Below, in pieces: positions 50,063 through 59,845 of a stretch of DNA of 64,000 nucleotides. The notes beneath the pieces are model-generated. The model had not been told where the DNA came from and searched no databases. It saw only the letters and a program-made list of their open reading frames with translations. Both the position numbers and the translations under genes were made by a program. How positions within the stretch are numbered: position 1 is the stretch's first letter; every line of letters starts with the position of its first letter. Source of the stretch: Pontibacillus chungwhensis (lineage in GTDB: Bacteria > Bacillota > Bacilli > Bacillales > BH030062); NCBI RefSeq assembly GCF_030166655.1, contig NZ_CP126446.1, positions 310,001-374,000 of the forward strand, written 5' to 3'.

Positions 50063-51450
50063 ACGAAGAATGTGGAGTATTCGGTGTATGGGGGCATGAA
50101 GATGCGGCTCACCTAACCTATTATGGTCTTCACAGCCTTCAACATCGGGGCCAAGAGGGCGCCGGGATTATTGCGACAGATGGAGAGCAGCTCCGCTTAG
50201 AGAAAGGGCTTGGTCTGATTACTGAAGTGTTTCAGGAGAAGCAGTTCGACCGACTCGAAGGACATGGGGCGATTGGTCATGTTCGATATGCGACCCAAGG
50301 AGGAGGCGGGTACGAGAATGTTCAGCCTCTTGTCTTCCGCTCACAAACGGGAAGCCTTGCCTTAGCGCACAATGGAAATCTTGTGAACGCTCATGCGTTA
50401 AAGCATCAGCTTGAGGCCCAGGGGAGTATTCTGCAAACAACATCGGATACTGAGGTGGTGGCTCACCTTATAAAGAGAAGCGGCTATTTACCAATCAAAG
50501 AGCGCATCATGCAGGCACTTGCGATGTTAAAGGGAGCCTATGCTTTCGTCATGATGACAGAAGAGCAGCTGTTTGTTGCTTTAGATCCAAAAGGGTTACG
50601 CCCTCTGTCGATTGGGAAACTAGGAGATGCTTATATTGTCTCTTCTGAAACGTGTGCACTTGATGTAGTCGGAGCAGAGTATATCAGGGAAGTGGAGCCT
50701 GGTGAATTGGTTACAATTGATGAGGAAGGACTTCATTCTGATCGCTTCTCAGAACCTCTTAAACGAACGCTTTGTTCTATGGAATATGTCTACTTCTCTC
50801 GTCCCGATAGTAATTTAGACGGCGTAAATGTCCACTCGGCAAGAAAACGTATGGGGAAAGAACTGGCCAAAGAGGCTTTCGTGGATGCTGATGTTGTGAC
50901 AGGAGTGCCGGATTCAAGTATCTCAGCAGCAATTGGGTTTGCAGAGCAATCTGGTATTCCTTACGAATTAGGTCTGATAAAGAATCGTTATGTTGGTCGG
51001 ACATTTATCCAGCCCTCACAAGAGCTTAGAGAACAAGGGGTCAAGATGAAGTTATCTCCTGTTCGCGGCATTGTAGAAGGGAAACGCGTAGTGATGGTGG
51101 ATGATTCGATTGTAAGGGGAACAACGAGCCGGCGTATTATTCAAATGCTGAAAGATGCGGGAGCGAAAGAAGTACACGTACGAATTGGCGCACCTCCTCT
51201 TAAGAACCCTTGCTACTATGGAATTGATACGTCAACAAAAGCAGAATTAATCGCCGGACATCATGGCGTTGAGGAGATCCGTGAGATGATTGGAGCGGAT
51301 AGTCTTGCCTTTTTATCTGTTGAAGGACTGCAGGACGCGATTGGATTGCCTGAGGATACCTTGCGTCACGGCCAGTGCCAGGCGTGCTTTACGGGCAACT
51401 ATCCTACAGAAATTTTCCCAAATACGGTTCATCCATATGAGAAAGTATAA
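50038..51450 (+). CDS. purF: Amidophosphoribosyltransferase
   Basis: The 470-residue first committed enzyme of the pathway makes phosphoribosylamine from PRPP and glutamine. An 11-residue propeptide ([11 protein letters not shown]) precedes the N-terminal nucleophile Cys of CGVFGVWG, as in B. subtilis. The PRPP motif is [13 protein letters not shown]. Fe-S cluster cysteines are visible in [21 protein letters not shown] and CQACF. The GTG at 50038 with GGAAGGAGG upstream gives the conserved N-terminus; the earlier in-frame codon at 50020 does not. Confidence 0.96.
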   Translation: MPAEIKGLNEECGVFGVWGHEDAAHLTYYGLHSLQHRGQEGAGIIATDGEQLRLEKGLGLITEVFQEKQFDRLEGHGAIGHVRYATQGGGGYENVQPLVFRSQTGSLALAHNGNLVNAHALKHQLEAQGSILQTTSDTEVVAHLIKRSGYLPIKERIMQALAMLKGAYAFVMMTEEQLFVALDPKGLRPLSIGKLGDAYIVSSETCALDVVGAEYIREVEPGELVTIDEEGLHSDRFSEPLKRTLCSMEYVYFSRPDSNLDGVNVHSARKRMGKELAKEAFVDADVVTGVPDSSISAAIGFAEQSGIPYELGLIKNRYVGRTFIQPSQELREQGVKMKLSPVRGIVEGKRVVMVDDSIVRGTTSRRIIQMLKDAGAKEVHVRIGAPPLKNPCYYGIDTSTKAELIAGHHGVEEIREMIGADSLAFLSVEGLQDAIGLPEDTLRHGQCQACFTGNYPTEIFPNTVHPYEKV

Positions 51451-51462
51451 CGAGGTGATGAC

Positions 51463-52485
51463 ATGAGAGAGTTATACAAAGAAGCTGGCGTTAATGTGGA
51501 AGCAGGCTATGAAGCGGTAGAAGGGATCAAGAAGCATGTTGATCGTACAAAACGTCCTGGTGTGATGGGGAGCTTAGGTGGTTTTGGAGGCCTGTTTGAT
51601 CTAGCAAAAACCTCTTATCAAAATCCTGTTCTTGTTTCAGGTACAGATGGTGTTGGAACGAAGCTGAAACTAGCGATAGATTTAGATCAGCATGATACGA
51701 TAGGGATAGACGCGGTGGCAATGTGTGTAAACGATATCCTCGTCCAAGGGGCTGAACCACTATTCTTTTTAGATTATATTGCCTGCGGCCGAAATGTTCC
51801 CGCGCGAATTGAGGCCATTGTGAAGGGGATTGCCGATGGTTGTGAACAAGCCGGTTGTGCGCTTATTGGTGGAGAGACAGCGGAGATGCCAGGGATGTAT
51901 AACGATGAAGATTATGATGTAGCAGGGTTTGTAGTTGGGGCTGTCGAGAAGGATGAGCTCATTACAGGAGAAGCCATTCAAGAGGGAGACCAAATCATCG
52001 GACTTTCTTCAAGTGGCATTCATTCGAATGGATATTCTCTTGTTAGGAAGTGGATCGAAGCCTATGACCTGAACCTATCCCACGATTATGATCTCTTTCC
52101 CGTGTCGTTAGGAGACACGCTTCTTACGCCGACAAAGATCTATGCGCAAGCTGTTCAATCGATAAAAGGAAAAGTTGCCATTCAAGGCATGGCTCATATT
52201 ACGGGTGGCGGATTTGAGGAGAACATTCCGAGGATGTTACCGGACGGCTTAGGGGTTACAATTCAAAGGAATTCGTGGGCGATTCCACCTATTTATGATT
52301 TTCTGATGGAAAGGTCCTCTGTTTCCTCTAAAGAGATGTACAGTATCTTCAACATGGGCATTGGCATGGCTATTGTGGTTCGCGAATCCGATGTGGAAAT
52401 GGCGCTTAGTCTCTTAGAAGAAGCTTTGGAAGAGGCTTGGGTAATCGGAAGCGTCACAGGTACAGAAGGAGTGGCTTACGAATGA
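51463..52485 (+). CDS. purM: Phosphoribosylformylglycinamidine cyclo-ligase (AIR synthase)
   Basis: The 340-residue enzyme cyclises FGAM to AIR using ATP. Motifs are [47 protein letters not shown] and [25 protein letters not shown] lies before ATG 51463. Its stop overlaps the purN start (ATGA). Confidence 0.96.
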   Translation: MRELYKEAGVNVEAGYEAVEGIKKHVDRTKRPGVMGSLGGFGGLFDLAKTSYQNPVLVSGTDGVGTKLKLAIDLDQHDTIGIDAVAMCVNDILVQGAEPLFFLDYIACGRNVPARIEAIVKGIADGCEQAGCALIGGETAEMPGMYNDEDYDVAGFVVGAVEKDELITGEAIQEGDQIIGLSSSGIHSNGYSLVRKWIEAYDLNLSHDYDLFPVSLGDTLLTPTKIYAQAVQSIKGKVAIQGMAHITGGGFEENIPRMLPDGLGVTIQRNSWAIPPIYDFLMERSSVSSKEMYSIFNMGIGMAIVVRESDVEMALSLLEEALEEAWVIGSVTGTEGVAYE

Positions 52486-53087
52486 ACAGTGCTCCTGTTT
52501 CAATTGCTGTATTTGCTTCTGGGAGCGGTTCGAACTTTGAAACGCTTGTTCAAAAGGCCCGAGAAGATGAGGTCTACCATGTGGAGCTGTTAGTCTGCGA
52601 TCAACCTGAAGCTTCTGTTGTGGATAAAGCGAAGCGACTCGGTATAGAGGTTTTCGCATTTCGGGCGAAAGATTATCCTAATAAAGCAACGTTTGAAGCT
52701 GCTATTCTGCAGAAACTTCATGCCAAATCCATCAAGTGGTGCGTGCTAGCCGGGTATATGAGGCTGGTAGGACCGACACTCTTAAAAGCGTATGAGGGGA
52801 AAATCTTAAACATTCATCCCTCGTTGCTTCCTGCCTTTCCGGGTAAGGATGCCATCGGGCAAGCTCTTGAGGCGAATGTGCGGGTAACAGGAGTTACTGT
52901 ACACTTCGTCGATGAAGGAATGGATACAGGACCGATTGTGGAACAAGCACCGGTAAAGGTAGAAGGAGACCGAGCGAATCTTCAACGAGCGATTCAACAG
53001 GTGGAACACGAGTTGTATCCGGCCGTCGTCAAACAATGTATTAAAGGGGAGAAAGCAACATGGCAGAGAAAAAGCGTGCATTACTAA
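52482..53087 (+). CDS. purN: Phosphoribosylglycinamide formyltransferase
   Basis: The 201-residue enzyme transfers a formyl group from 10-formyl-tetrahydrofolate to GAR. Motifs are [22 protein letters not shown], the active-site segment [17 protein letters not shown] and [17 protein letters not shown] 52482 overlaps the purM stop; an upstream open frame in purM is a shadow. It overlaps purH by 28 bases. Confidence 0.96.
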   Translation: MNSAPVSIAVFASGSGSNFETLVQKAREDEVYHVELLVCDQPEASVVDKAKRLGIEVFAFRAKDYPNKATFEAAILQKLHAKSIKWCVLAGYMRLVGPTLLKAYEGKILNIHPSLLPAFPGKDAIGQALEANVRVTGVTVHFVDEGMDTGPIVEQAPVKVEGDRANLQRAIQQVEHELYPAVVKQCIKGEKATWQRKSVHY

Positions 53088-54598
53088 GTGTTTCAAATAA
53101 AGAGGGAATTGTTGAGTTCGCAACTCAACTCGAATCGATTGGCTATGAACTTGTATCGACAGGCGGCACAAAGCGTGCGCTAGAAGAAGCGGGGCTTTCT
53201 GTTCGATCTATATCGGAAATCACTGATTTCCCTGAAATAATGGATGGAAGAGTTAAAACCCTTCATCCAAACGTCCATGCGGGTCTCCTGGCGAAGCGGG
53301 ATCAAAAAGAGCATCTTGAACAGCTGGACGAATTACATATTGAATTAATTGATCTTGTAGTCGTAAACCTTTATCCCTTCAAAGAAACGATATCGAAAGA
53401 ACAGATCACAGAAGAAGAGGCCATTGAGAATATCGATATCGGCGGACCTACAATGCTACGCGCTGCGGCAAAGAACTTCGAAGGTGTGACGGTTATTGTG
53501 GATCCGAACGACTATGTGGATGTCCTTACGTATTTAAAAGAAGAGACCGTTCCTTACGGGGTTCGTAAGCAATTGGCAGCCAAGGTGTTTAACCACACAG
53601 CGAGTTATGACACCTACATTGCAAACTATTTTAACAGCCTGTTAGAAGAAGACACACCAGCGCAGCAATCCAATACGTATGAGCTTGTGCAGTCGCTCCG
53701 ATACGGGGAGAATCCTCACCAAAAGGCCTCTTTCTATAGAGATCCTCTTTACAAAGGAGCATCTATTGCGAACGCAACGCAATTGAATGGAAAAGAGCTT
53801 TCCTATAACAATATCCAGGATGCGAACGCAGCCCTCTCGATGGTTCTTGATTTTAACGAACCAGCAGCGATTGCAGTGAAGCATATGAATCCGTGCGGAG
53901 TAGGAGAAGGCGAGACGGTTAATGAGGCATTCGAGCGTGCCTATGAAGCAGATCCGATCTCCATTTTCGGTGGTATTATTGCGGTGAATCGAGAAGTAGA
54001 CCGCGAGACCGCTCTTCGTATGAAAGAAATCTTCCTAGAAATCGTGATCGCACCTTCCTTCTCTGAAGAAGCCTTAGAAGTGCTGAAAGAGAAGAAGAAC
54101 TTGCGCTTGTTAGAACTTGATCTTAGTCAAGAAAATGGTGCATCCAAACTCGTGACAAGTGTTCGTGGCGGTGTACTCGTCCAGGATACGGATGAAGGGA
54201 CGCTTAATGATGTGTCTATTACAATCCCGACAGATCGCCGTCCAACCGATCAAGAATGGGAAGACTTACAGCTGGCGTGGAAAGTGGTGAAACACGTGAA
54301 ATCAAACGCGATTGTCCTTGCTAAGAATCATCGTACAGTTGGTGTAGGAGCCGGCCAGATGAACCGGGTTGGGGCAGCTAACATTGCGATTGAACAAGCG
54401 GGTGACCACTGTTATGGAGCTGCTATGGGGAGTGATGCATTCTTCCCGATGCCTGATACCGTAGAAGCAGCAGCCAAAGCGGGTGTAACCGCGATTATCC
54501 AACCAGGTGGATCAAAACGCGATCAGGATTCCATTGATGCGTGTAATGAGCATGGGATTACCATGGTCTTAACAGGCATGCGTCATTTCAAACACTAA
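53060..54598 (+). CDS. purH: Bifunctional AICAR formyltransferase / IMP cyclohydrolase
   Basis: The 512-residue enzyme performs the last two steps to IMP. The N-terminal cyclohydrolase domain shows [28 protein letters not shown] and [16 protein letters not shown]. The C-terminal transformylase domain shows [14 protein letters not shown], the catalytic KHMNPCG and [23 protein letters not shown] 53060 lies in the end of purN with AAAGGGGAG upstream. Confidence 0.96.
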   Translation: MAEKKRALLSVSNKEGIVEFATQLESIGYELVSTGGTKRALEEAGLSVRSISEITDFPEIMDGRVKTLHPNVHAGLLAKRDQKEHLEQLDELHIELIDLVVVNLYPFKETISKEQITEEEAIENIDIGGPTMLRAAAKNFEGVTVIVDPNDYVDVLTYLKEETVPYGVRKQLAAKVFNHTASYDTYIANYFNSLLEEDTPAQQSNTYELVQSLRYGENPHQKASFYRDPLYKGASIANATQLNGKELSYNNIQDANAALSMVLDFNEPAAIAVKHMNPCGVGEGETVNEAFERAYEADPISIFGGIIAVNREVDRETALRMKEIFLEIVIAPSFSEEALEVLKEKKNLRLLELDLSQENGASKLVTSVRGGVLVQDTDEGTLNDVSITIPTDRRPTDQEWEDLQLAWKVVKHVKSNAIVLAKNHRTVGVGAGQMNRVGAANIAIEQAGDHCYGAAMGSDAFFPMPDTVEAAAKAGVTAIIQPGGSKRDQDSIDACNEHGITMVLTGMRHFKH

Positions 54599-54612
54599 TA
54601 AGGGGTGAAGTC

Positions 54613-55884
54613 ATGAATGTATTGGTAATAGGCCAAGGTGGCAGGGAGCATAGTATTGTTCAGAAGCTTGCTCTGAGTAGCCAAGTCGAAACGATCTTCG
54701 CAGCGCCTGGGAATGGTGGGATGACAGAGGCTGAGCTTGTGTCAATCTCAGAAACTGATCATGATTCCCTGATTGCTTTTGTGAAGGAAGCTAATATCGG
54801 CTGGACGATTGTGGGACCTGAAGTTCCTTTGCTTGAAGGTGTGGTGAATTCCTTTAGGGAAGAGGGATTGAACATATTTGGACCGACAAAAGAAGCTGCC
54901 CTTATTGAAGGAAGTAAAGCCTATGCAAAAGAAGTAATGGCTGCAAATGGAATACCAACTGGTGATCACCAGGTATTCTCCTCGATGGAAGAAGCCCTGC
55001 GTTTTATAGAAAGAGCCGAATTTCCAATCGTGATTAAGGCAAATGGACTTGCTGCTGGAAAAGGCGTGGTGATCGCTCAAGATCAACAGGAAGCTGATCA
55101 AGCCATTCGTGAGATGCTAGGCGGGGAACGGTTTGGAGAAGCTGGAGAGACTATTGTAGTGGAAGAATTCTTGGAAGGTGACGAATTTTCATTGATGGCG
55201 TTTGTTCATGGAACAAACGTTTATCCTTTGCTGCCAGCTCAAGACTACAAGCGTGCTTTCGATGACGACCAAGGCCCGAACACAGGAGGAATGGGCGCCT
55301 ACGCTCCCTCTGAGAATATTCCTAGAAGTGAAGTAGACCGTGCGGTTGAAACGATCTTAAAGCCAACAGCGGAAGCCTTGGACCAAGCGGGGCGTCCGTT
55401 TACTGGGATTCTGTACGCTGGTTGCATTCTTACAAACGAAGGCGCTAAAGTGATTGAGTTTAACGCCAGATTCGGGGATCCTGAAACTCAAGTGGTGCTT
55501 CCTTTGTTAGAAAATGACTTGATGCAAGTCATCGAGGACATAGCAGACGGTCGTGACCCTCAGTTAAAATGGAAGCAAGCTTCTTGTGCAGGAGTCGTTG
55601 TCGCCTCAAAAGGATATCCCGGACCTTATGAAAAAGGGCATCCTTTGCCTAGTATGGAAGAAAACGCTCGTACGTTTTCAGTTTATGCAGGGGTGAAAAA
55701 GGATCAAGATTACTTAGTCTCAGCCGGAGGTCGTGTGTTGTTCGTTGGAGCAATCGGTTCGGGAGTGGACGAGGCAATTGAAGACGTATATAGAGCCCTT
55801 CACGCTGCGCCAAATCCGAATTTCTTCTTCCGTACAGATATTGCACGTCAGCGATCTACGTCTTTTTCTTCTGAATATAAATAA
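54613..55884 (+). CDS. purD: Phosphoribosylamine-glycine ligase
   Basis: The 423-residue ATP-grasp enzyme makes GAR from phosphoribosylamine and glycine. Motifs are VIGQGGREHSIVQKL, IKANGLAAGKGVVIA, EEFLEGDEFSLMAF, PNTGGMGAYAP and EFNARFGDPETQ. It is the last gene of the operon. Its 3' end overlaps a convergent micro-gene by 29 bases, and the terminator lies about 100 bases downstream. Confidence 0.96.
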   Translation: MNVLVIGQGGREHSIVQKLALSSQVETIFAAPGNGGMTEAELVSISETDHDSLIAFVKEANIGWTIVGPEVPLLEGVVNSFREEGLNIFGPTKEAALIEGSKAYAKEVMAANGIPTGDHQVFSSMEEALRFIERAEFPIVIKANGLAAGKGVVIAQDQQEADQAIREMLGGERFGEAGETIVVEEFLEGDEFSLMAFVHGTNVYPLLPAQDYKRAFDDDQGPNTGGMGAYAPSENIPRSEVDRAVETILKPTAEALDQAGRPFTGILYAGCILTNEGAKVIEFNARFGDPETQVVLPLLENDLMQVIEDIADGRDPQLKWKQASCAGVVVASKGYPGPYEKGHPLPSMEENARTFSVYAGVKKDQDYLVSAGGRVLFVGAIGSGVDEAIEDVYRALHAAPNPNFFFRTDIARQRSTSFSSEYK

Positions 55885-55960
55885 ACAAAATGGCCACAAT
55901 ACTGCCAACAATTGTAGCAATTACAAACGTCATATCGGTTAAGTATTCCATAATATTCAT
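55856..55960 (-). CDS. EYxxD-motif small membrane protein (34 aa)
   Basis: Minus-strand frame from ATG 55960 to TAG 55856 encodes MNIMEYLTDMTFVIATIVG followed by SIVAILFIYIQKKKT. It is a single transmembrane helix preceded by EYLTD, which fits the EYxxD small membrane protein group of Bacillaceae, with a basic end. AAAGGAGTGA lies ten bases upstream; a second ATG at 55951 is also possible. It is convergent with purD and overlaps its last 29 bases. The function of the group is unknown. Confidence 0.72.
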   Translation of the reverse strand: MNIMEYLTDMTFVIATIVGSIVAILFIYIQKKKT

Positions 55961-55987
55961 GATAGCTTCACTCCTTTATAAGAGGGG

Positions 55988-56024
55988 CTGGCCCAAGCGT
56001 TGTAGCGCTAGGGCCAGTTTTTTT
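55988..56024 (+). terminator. Terminator of the pur operon
   Basis: CTGGCCC and GGGCCAG form the stem, AGCG / CGCT extends it and TTTTTTT follows. The micro-gene's ribosome-binding site lies just upstream on the other strand. Confidence 0.88.
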
Positions 56025-56063
56025 GTTGTGTTCTGGTTGATTAGGGCGATCGGAAACTGTCGT

Positions 56064-56180
56064 GATCTCGCCGTTAGGGGCGGGATTTAGACGTTAGAGA
56101 GCGCAATCTTGTTGTCGCGTTCTGGAATCTGGACGTTAGCGGGCTTAACTCTTCGTCTCAATCTGGAATCTAGACGTACG
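56064..56180. repeat. Degenerate 20/21-bp periodic array, six units
   Basis: Units resembling GAATCTGGACGTTAG begin at 56064, 56084, 56104, 56125, 56145 and 56166, with steps of 20, 20, 21, 20 and 21 bases. The best-preserved units are GATTTAGACGTTAG, GAATCTGGACGTTAG and GAATCTAGACGTACG. It lies between the pur terminator and the DUF2892 gene. No open reading frame explains it. Confidence 0.65.
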
Positions 56181-56197
56181 GCCCCCGCCTACGCTTT

Positions 56198-56449
56198 TCA
56201 TGAAGGATTAAATGTGCTTTCTTCTTCTTCTCTTGTTTCTTGGTTGTGTTTGTTCTGTTCCATCATTGCTACGACTGGGCAGTAGCGGACGATGCCTTCG
56301 GCTACTTTCATGGATGCGAGCATGATCATCATCCAGTTGCCGTCTCTCCATGGTTTTCTTACCATTTTAGCTGTGGAGAAACAGAGCATGGTTAAGCCGA
56401 GTGTGATGCGGATCATTGCGTTGATAATACCGATGTTTGGACGTACCAT
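56198..56449 (-). CDS. DUF2892 (YgaP-type) membrane protein
   Basis: The product is 83 residues from ATG 56449, or 87 from ATG 56461. The family N-terminus MVRPNIGIINAMIRITLG is followed by two hydrophobic helices and an acidic, polar tail. DUF2892 domains are small two-helix membrane units of unknown role, sometimes fused to rhodanese. The 56461 start abuts AAGGGA, so 56449 is preferred. It lies convergent to the pur operon and divergent from yerA. Confidence 0.72.
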   Translation of the reverse strand: MVRPNIGIINAMIRITLGLTMLCFSTAKMVRKPWRDGNWMMIMLASMKVAEGIVRYCPVVAMMEQNKHNQETREEEESTFNPS

Positions 56450-56554
56450 TTTTTTACTCATTCCCTTCAAAACGTTAATGCAGTAAATGTTTGCGTGTGT
56501 TACGATAGTAAAAAGATGACAAGCTTTTACATTCAATAGATGGAGTGATGGACG

Positions 56555-58294
56555 ATGAATGAACACCGTTACCGATGGCGCAATCGACAACTTCGAGAAC
56601 ATGTAGCAGTAGTAGATGGTGCACATGCTCCGTCGATCGTATTAACGAATGCCACGTACTTAAACGTTTACTTAAAACAATGGATAGAAGCAAATATATG
56701 GATTTACGACGATCGCATTGTCTATGTGGGAGATGCCTTGCCGGATTCGAATGAATCGACTGAGGTCGTTGACTGCACTGGACAATATCTTGTACCGGGC
56801 TACATCGAACCACATGCCCATCCGTTTCAGTTATATAATCCCCATCGATTAGCTCAATATGCATTGCAAACCGGAACAACCACGTTAATCAACGACAACT
56901 TAGTGTTGCTTTTTTTATTACACAAAAAGAAAGCGTTTTCTTTATTGGAAAACTTGAATGATGTACCAGCTTCGATGTACTGGTGGAGCCGGTTTGACTC
57001 TCAATCAGCACTTCAGCAAGAAGATCATTTTCTGAGTGATGAAGATGTTCAATCCTGGCTCGAGCATGACGCCGTTATTCAAGGTGGAGAACTAACTTCA
57101 TGGCCGAGTGTACTGAAAGATGATGATCGTGTGTTGCACTGGATGCAAGAAACAAAGCGGAAGCGAAAACCGGTAGAAGGACACTTCCCGGGAGCATCTG
57201 AGAAGACATTAACGAAAATGAAGCTTCTTGGGACCGATTCCGATCATGAATCGATGACAGGGGAAGAAGTGTGGAATCGAATTCGGCTTGGGTATATGAC
57301 AGCGCTCAGGTACTCATCGATTCGACCGGACCTTCCGAAGTTATTGCAGGAAATGAAGGATTGGAATATCAAGGTGTATGATCGTTTGATGATGACAACA
57401 GATGGAGCGACGCCATCCTTTTATGAGCAAGGCATTATGGATCGTTGTATTGAGATTGCATTAGAGAATGGAGTACCGGATTATGAAGCGTACAGCATGG
57501 CCTCGTACAATGCTGCAAAACACTTTGGAATCGATCACCGAATTGGGAGTATCGCCCCTGGTTGCGTCGCTCATATTAACTTTCTAAAGGACCTCGAGCA
57601 TCCAACTCCGGTATCGGTGTTGGCAAAAGGGAAATGGGTGAAACAAGAAGGGCAAGCGGTTGATGGTATGACTACTTTTGATTGGGATAAGCATGATTTA
57701 AGTCCATTGCAAATTGACTGGGAGTTAACCGAACGTGATTTGCAATTTTCTATTCCTCTTGGATTGGAAATGGCGAATGAAGTCATTCTTAGACCCTATG
57801 CTGTGCAAACTGAATTATCCGGGGATTCTGTAGGTACAGATAATGAGGCCTTCTTAATGCTGATCGACCGAGATGGGAAGTGGAAAGTGAATTCAATGAT
57901 TAAAGGGTTTACGCATTCACTTGGTGGTCTTGTCAGTTCTTATTCAAATACAGGCGACTTTATCTTCATTGGGAAGAATAAGTCTGATATGAAGATGGCT
58001 TTCGATCGAATGAAAGAAATCGGAGGCGGGATTGTACTGGCCCACGAAGGTGAGATTGTGTATGAGCTTCCATTACCTGTGGCTGGTATGATGTCTGATA
58101 AAGAAATGGAAACCATCATTTCAGAAGAGCAGGAATTAAAGCGCATATTAGGAAAGCATGGATATCCATTTCAGGATCCTGTTTATACGTTATTGTTCCT
58201 TTCATCTACGCATCTTCCTTTTATACGGATTACACCTAAAGGAATTATGGATGTAAAGAAGAAAGAGGTACTCTTTCCTGCAATAATGCGTTAA
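56555..58294 (+). CDS. yerA: Putative adenine deaminase YerA
   Basis: The 579-residue amidohydrolase-superfamily protein matches the length and layout of B. subtilis YerA (580). The metal-binding segment is VPGYIEPHAHPFQLYNP, followed by QTGTTTLINDN, VEGHFPGASEKTL and MMTTDGATPSFY; the C-terminal part is the adenine deaminase type (MIKGFTHSLGGLVSSYSNTGDFIFIGKN). The family would convert adenine to hypoxanthine, but YerA is not the main adenine deaminase in B. subtilis, so activity is uncertain. ATG 56555 has GATGGAGTGATGG upstream. Its place after the pur genes is conserved. Confidence 0.88.
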   Translation: MNEHRYRWRNRQLREHVAVVDGAHAPSIVLTNATYLNVYLKQWIEANIWIYDDRIVYVGDALPDSNESTEVVDCTGQYLVPGYIEPHAHPFQLYNPHRLAQYALQTGTTTLINDNLVLLFLLHKKKAFSLLENLNDVPASMYWWSRFDSQSALQQEDHFLSDEDVQSWLEHDAVIQGGELTSWPSVLKDDDRVLHWMQETKRKRKPVEGHFPGASEKTLTKMKLLGTDSDHESMTGEEVWNRIRLGYMTALRYSSIRPDLPKLLQEMKDWNIKVYDRLMMTTDGATPSFYEQGIMDRCIEIALENGVPDYEAYSMASYNAAKHFGIDHRIGSIAPGCVAHINFLKDLEHPTPVSVLAKGKWVKQEGQAVDGMTTFDWDKHDLSPLQIDWELTERDLQFSIPLGLEMANEVILRPYAVQTELSGDSVGTDNEAFLMLIDRDGKWKVNSMIKGFTHSLGGLVSSYSNTGDFIFIGKNKSDMKMAFDRMKEIGGGIVLAHEGEIVYELPLPVAGMMSDKEMETIISEEQELKRILGKHGYPFQDPVYTLLFLSSTHLPFIRITPKGIMDVKKKEVLFPAIMR

Positions 58295-58348
58295 AATATA
58301 ACTATGGTAAAGCAGTAAAGTATTCTTAAGGAAAAGGTGTGTATGGAC

Positions 58349-59449
58349 ATGCGTAAGTCGTTAGGCTGGGTGTTTTTACTCATGCTCCTTATCGTGACGG
58401 CCTGCTCGGTCGATCAAATGGCGAACAAAGCGAGCGCAGAAAAGCCTGCAGAAGGCGACGTCGAAGAACACTCAACGAAACAAGTGGAACAAACGGAGAA
58501 AGAAACGCCTGTAAAAGAGCAAGAGCCCGAGTTTGACAATATGTATCCTTTAACAGGTGAGAAAACGAATGACGATGTGAGTCATCGAATTATGGCTGTT
58601 ATGGTTAATAATCATTCCTACGCCAGACCTCAAACAGGGTTGAACGATGCGGATCTCGTATATGAAGTATTGGCTGAAGGAAGTATTACAAGATTTGTAG
58701 CGTTTTATCATAGCAAGCAGCCTGAAGTGGTCGGTCCTGTCCGGAGTGCTCGCGAGTATTACTTTAACATAGCAAAGGGGTACAATGCGATCTACTTGTA
58801 CCACGGGGCGGCTGAGTATATTGAGAACAAGCTAAGAGCAGGCGCAATTGATCATTTGAATGGGATGTACTATGATAATGATCGGAATTTATTTAAACGA
58901 GAGAATTTCCGCAAAGCTCCACACAATTCGTATATTCTTCTAGATGCTGTCTATGATGTAGCTAAACAAAAAGGCTATAGCGTAACGATGAATCATGAGC
59001 CTCTTCCGTTCTTAACAGAAGAAGAGATTCAGTCGCTTGATGGACAGCGAGCATCGAACGTAAAGATTACGTATTCAAACACACCTCAAGAAACAGTCAC
59101 GTTCAAGTATAATCCTGAAGAAGAAACATACGCACGGTTCAATGACGGAGAAGCAACGGTAGATTATCAAACAAAAGAAGCCACTACGGTGGATAACATT
59201 TTTATTGTAGAAACGGGCCATCGGGTAATTGATAGCAAATTGCGCCGCGCCATTGACTTACAATCGGGTGGGAACGGATATCTAATCCAAAAAGGACAAG
59301 TGCAGCAAGTCACATGGAAAAACGAAAATGGCAGACTGTACCCTTTTAAAGACGGCAAAAAGCTAGGGTTCGTCCCAGGCAAAACGTGGGTCAATATCGT
59401 ACCTGAACAACCAGGCTTAAGCCAATCCGTCTCAATCACCTCGCAATAA
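58349..59449 (+). CDS. yerB: DUF3048 lipoprotein YerB
   Basis: The 366-residue secreted lipoprotein has a signal peptide ending LLIVTAC and then an acidic Glu/Lys/Gln-rich linker. The DUF3048 N-terminal domain shows HRIMAVMVNNHSYARPQTGLNDADLVYEVLAEG and VGPVRSAREYYFNIA. The C-terminal domain shows VTFKYNPEEETYARF and GKTWVNIVPE. ATG 58349 is about ten bases from AAGGAAAAGG; two earlier in-frame codons (58337, 58343) would add residues before the signal peptide. The function is unknown. The order yerA-yerB-yerC is as in B. subtilis. Confidence 0.9.
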   Translation: MRKSLGWVFLLMLLIVTACSVDQMANKASAEKPAEGDVEEHSTKQVEQTEKETPVKEQEPEFDNMYPLTGEKTNDDVSHRIMAVMVNNHSYARPQTGLNDADLVYEVLAEGSITRFVAFYHSKQPEVVGPVRSAREYYFNIAKGYNAIYLYHGAAEYIENKLRAGAIDHLNGMYYDNDRNLFKRENFRKAPHNSYILLDAVYDVAKQKGYSVTMNHEPLPFLTEEEIQSLDGQRASNVKITYSNTPQETVTFKYNPEEETYARFNDGEATVDYQTKEATTVDNIFIVETGHRVIDSKLRRAIDLQSGGNGYLIQKGQVQQVTWKNENGRLYPFKDGKKLGFVPGKTWVNIVPEQPGLSQSVSITSQ

Positions 59450-59466
59450 CTAAAGGAGTGTCACAC

Positions 59467-59775
59467 ATGCAAATTGATAAATTAAGAGGCAAGGAATTAG
59501 ACCAATTATTTAAAGCGATTCTAACAATGGAATCAGTAGAAGAATGCTATCAACTATTTGATGACCTAGCGACAATGAACGAGGTACAATCCCTTGCTCA
59601 ACGTCTAGAAGTAGCTCGCATGCTTCGTGAAGGATTCACGTATCACAAAATCGAAAACGACACAGGCGCATCTACTGCAACCATCTCCCGCGTCAAACGC
59701 AGCCTAAACTATGGCAACGACGCCTACGCAATGGCTCTCGATCGCGTTCAAGAATCTGAAAAAGAAAACGAATAA
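59467..59775 (+). CDS. yerC: YerC/YecD family TrpR-related regulator
   Basis: The 102-residue protein has the TrpR-like helical fold: LRGKELDQLFKAILTMESVEECYQLFDDL, then QSLAQRLEVARMLREG and the helix-turn-helix YHKIENDTGASTATISRVKR. It is a predicted DNA-binding repressor whose ligand is unknown. ATG 59467 follows AAAGGAG by eight bases. It is followed by a strong terminator and then the large periodic array. Confidence 0.9.
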   Translation: MQIDKLRGKELDQLFKAILTMESVEECYQLFDDLATMNEVQSLAQRLEVARMLREGFTYHKIENDTGASTATISRVKRSLNYGNDAYAMALDRVQESEKENE

Positions 59776-59782
59776 TGAGTAG

Positions 59783-59812
59783 GAAGACTACCCTTTGTGG
59801 GTAGTCTTTTTT
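59783..59812 (+). terminator. Terminator after yerC
   Basis: AAGACTACCC / GGGTAGTCTT with a short loop and TTTTTTT. Confidence 0.92.
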
Positions 59813-59845
59813 TATGTAGAGATGGGAGAATTTTCGCGGGGGCTA

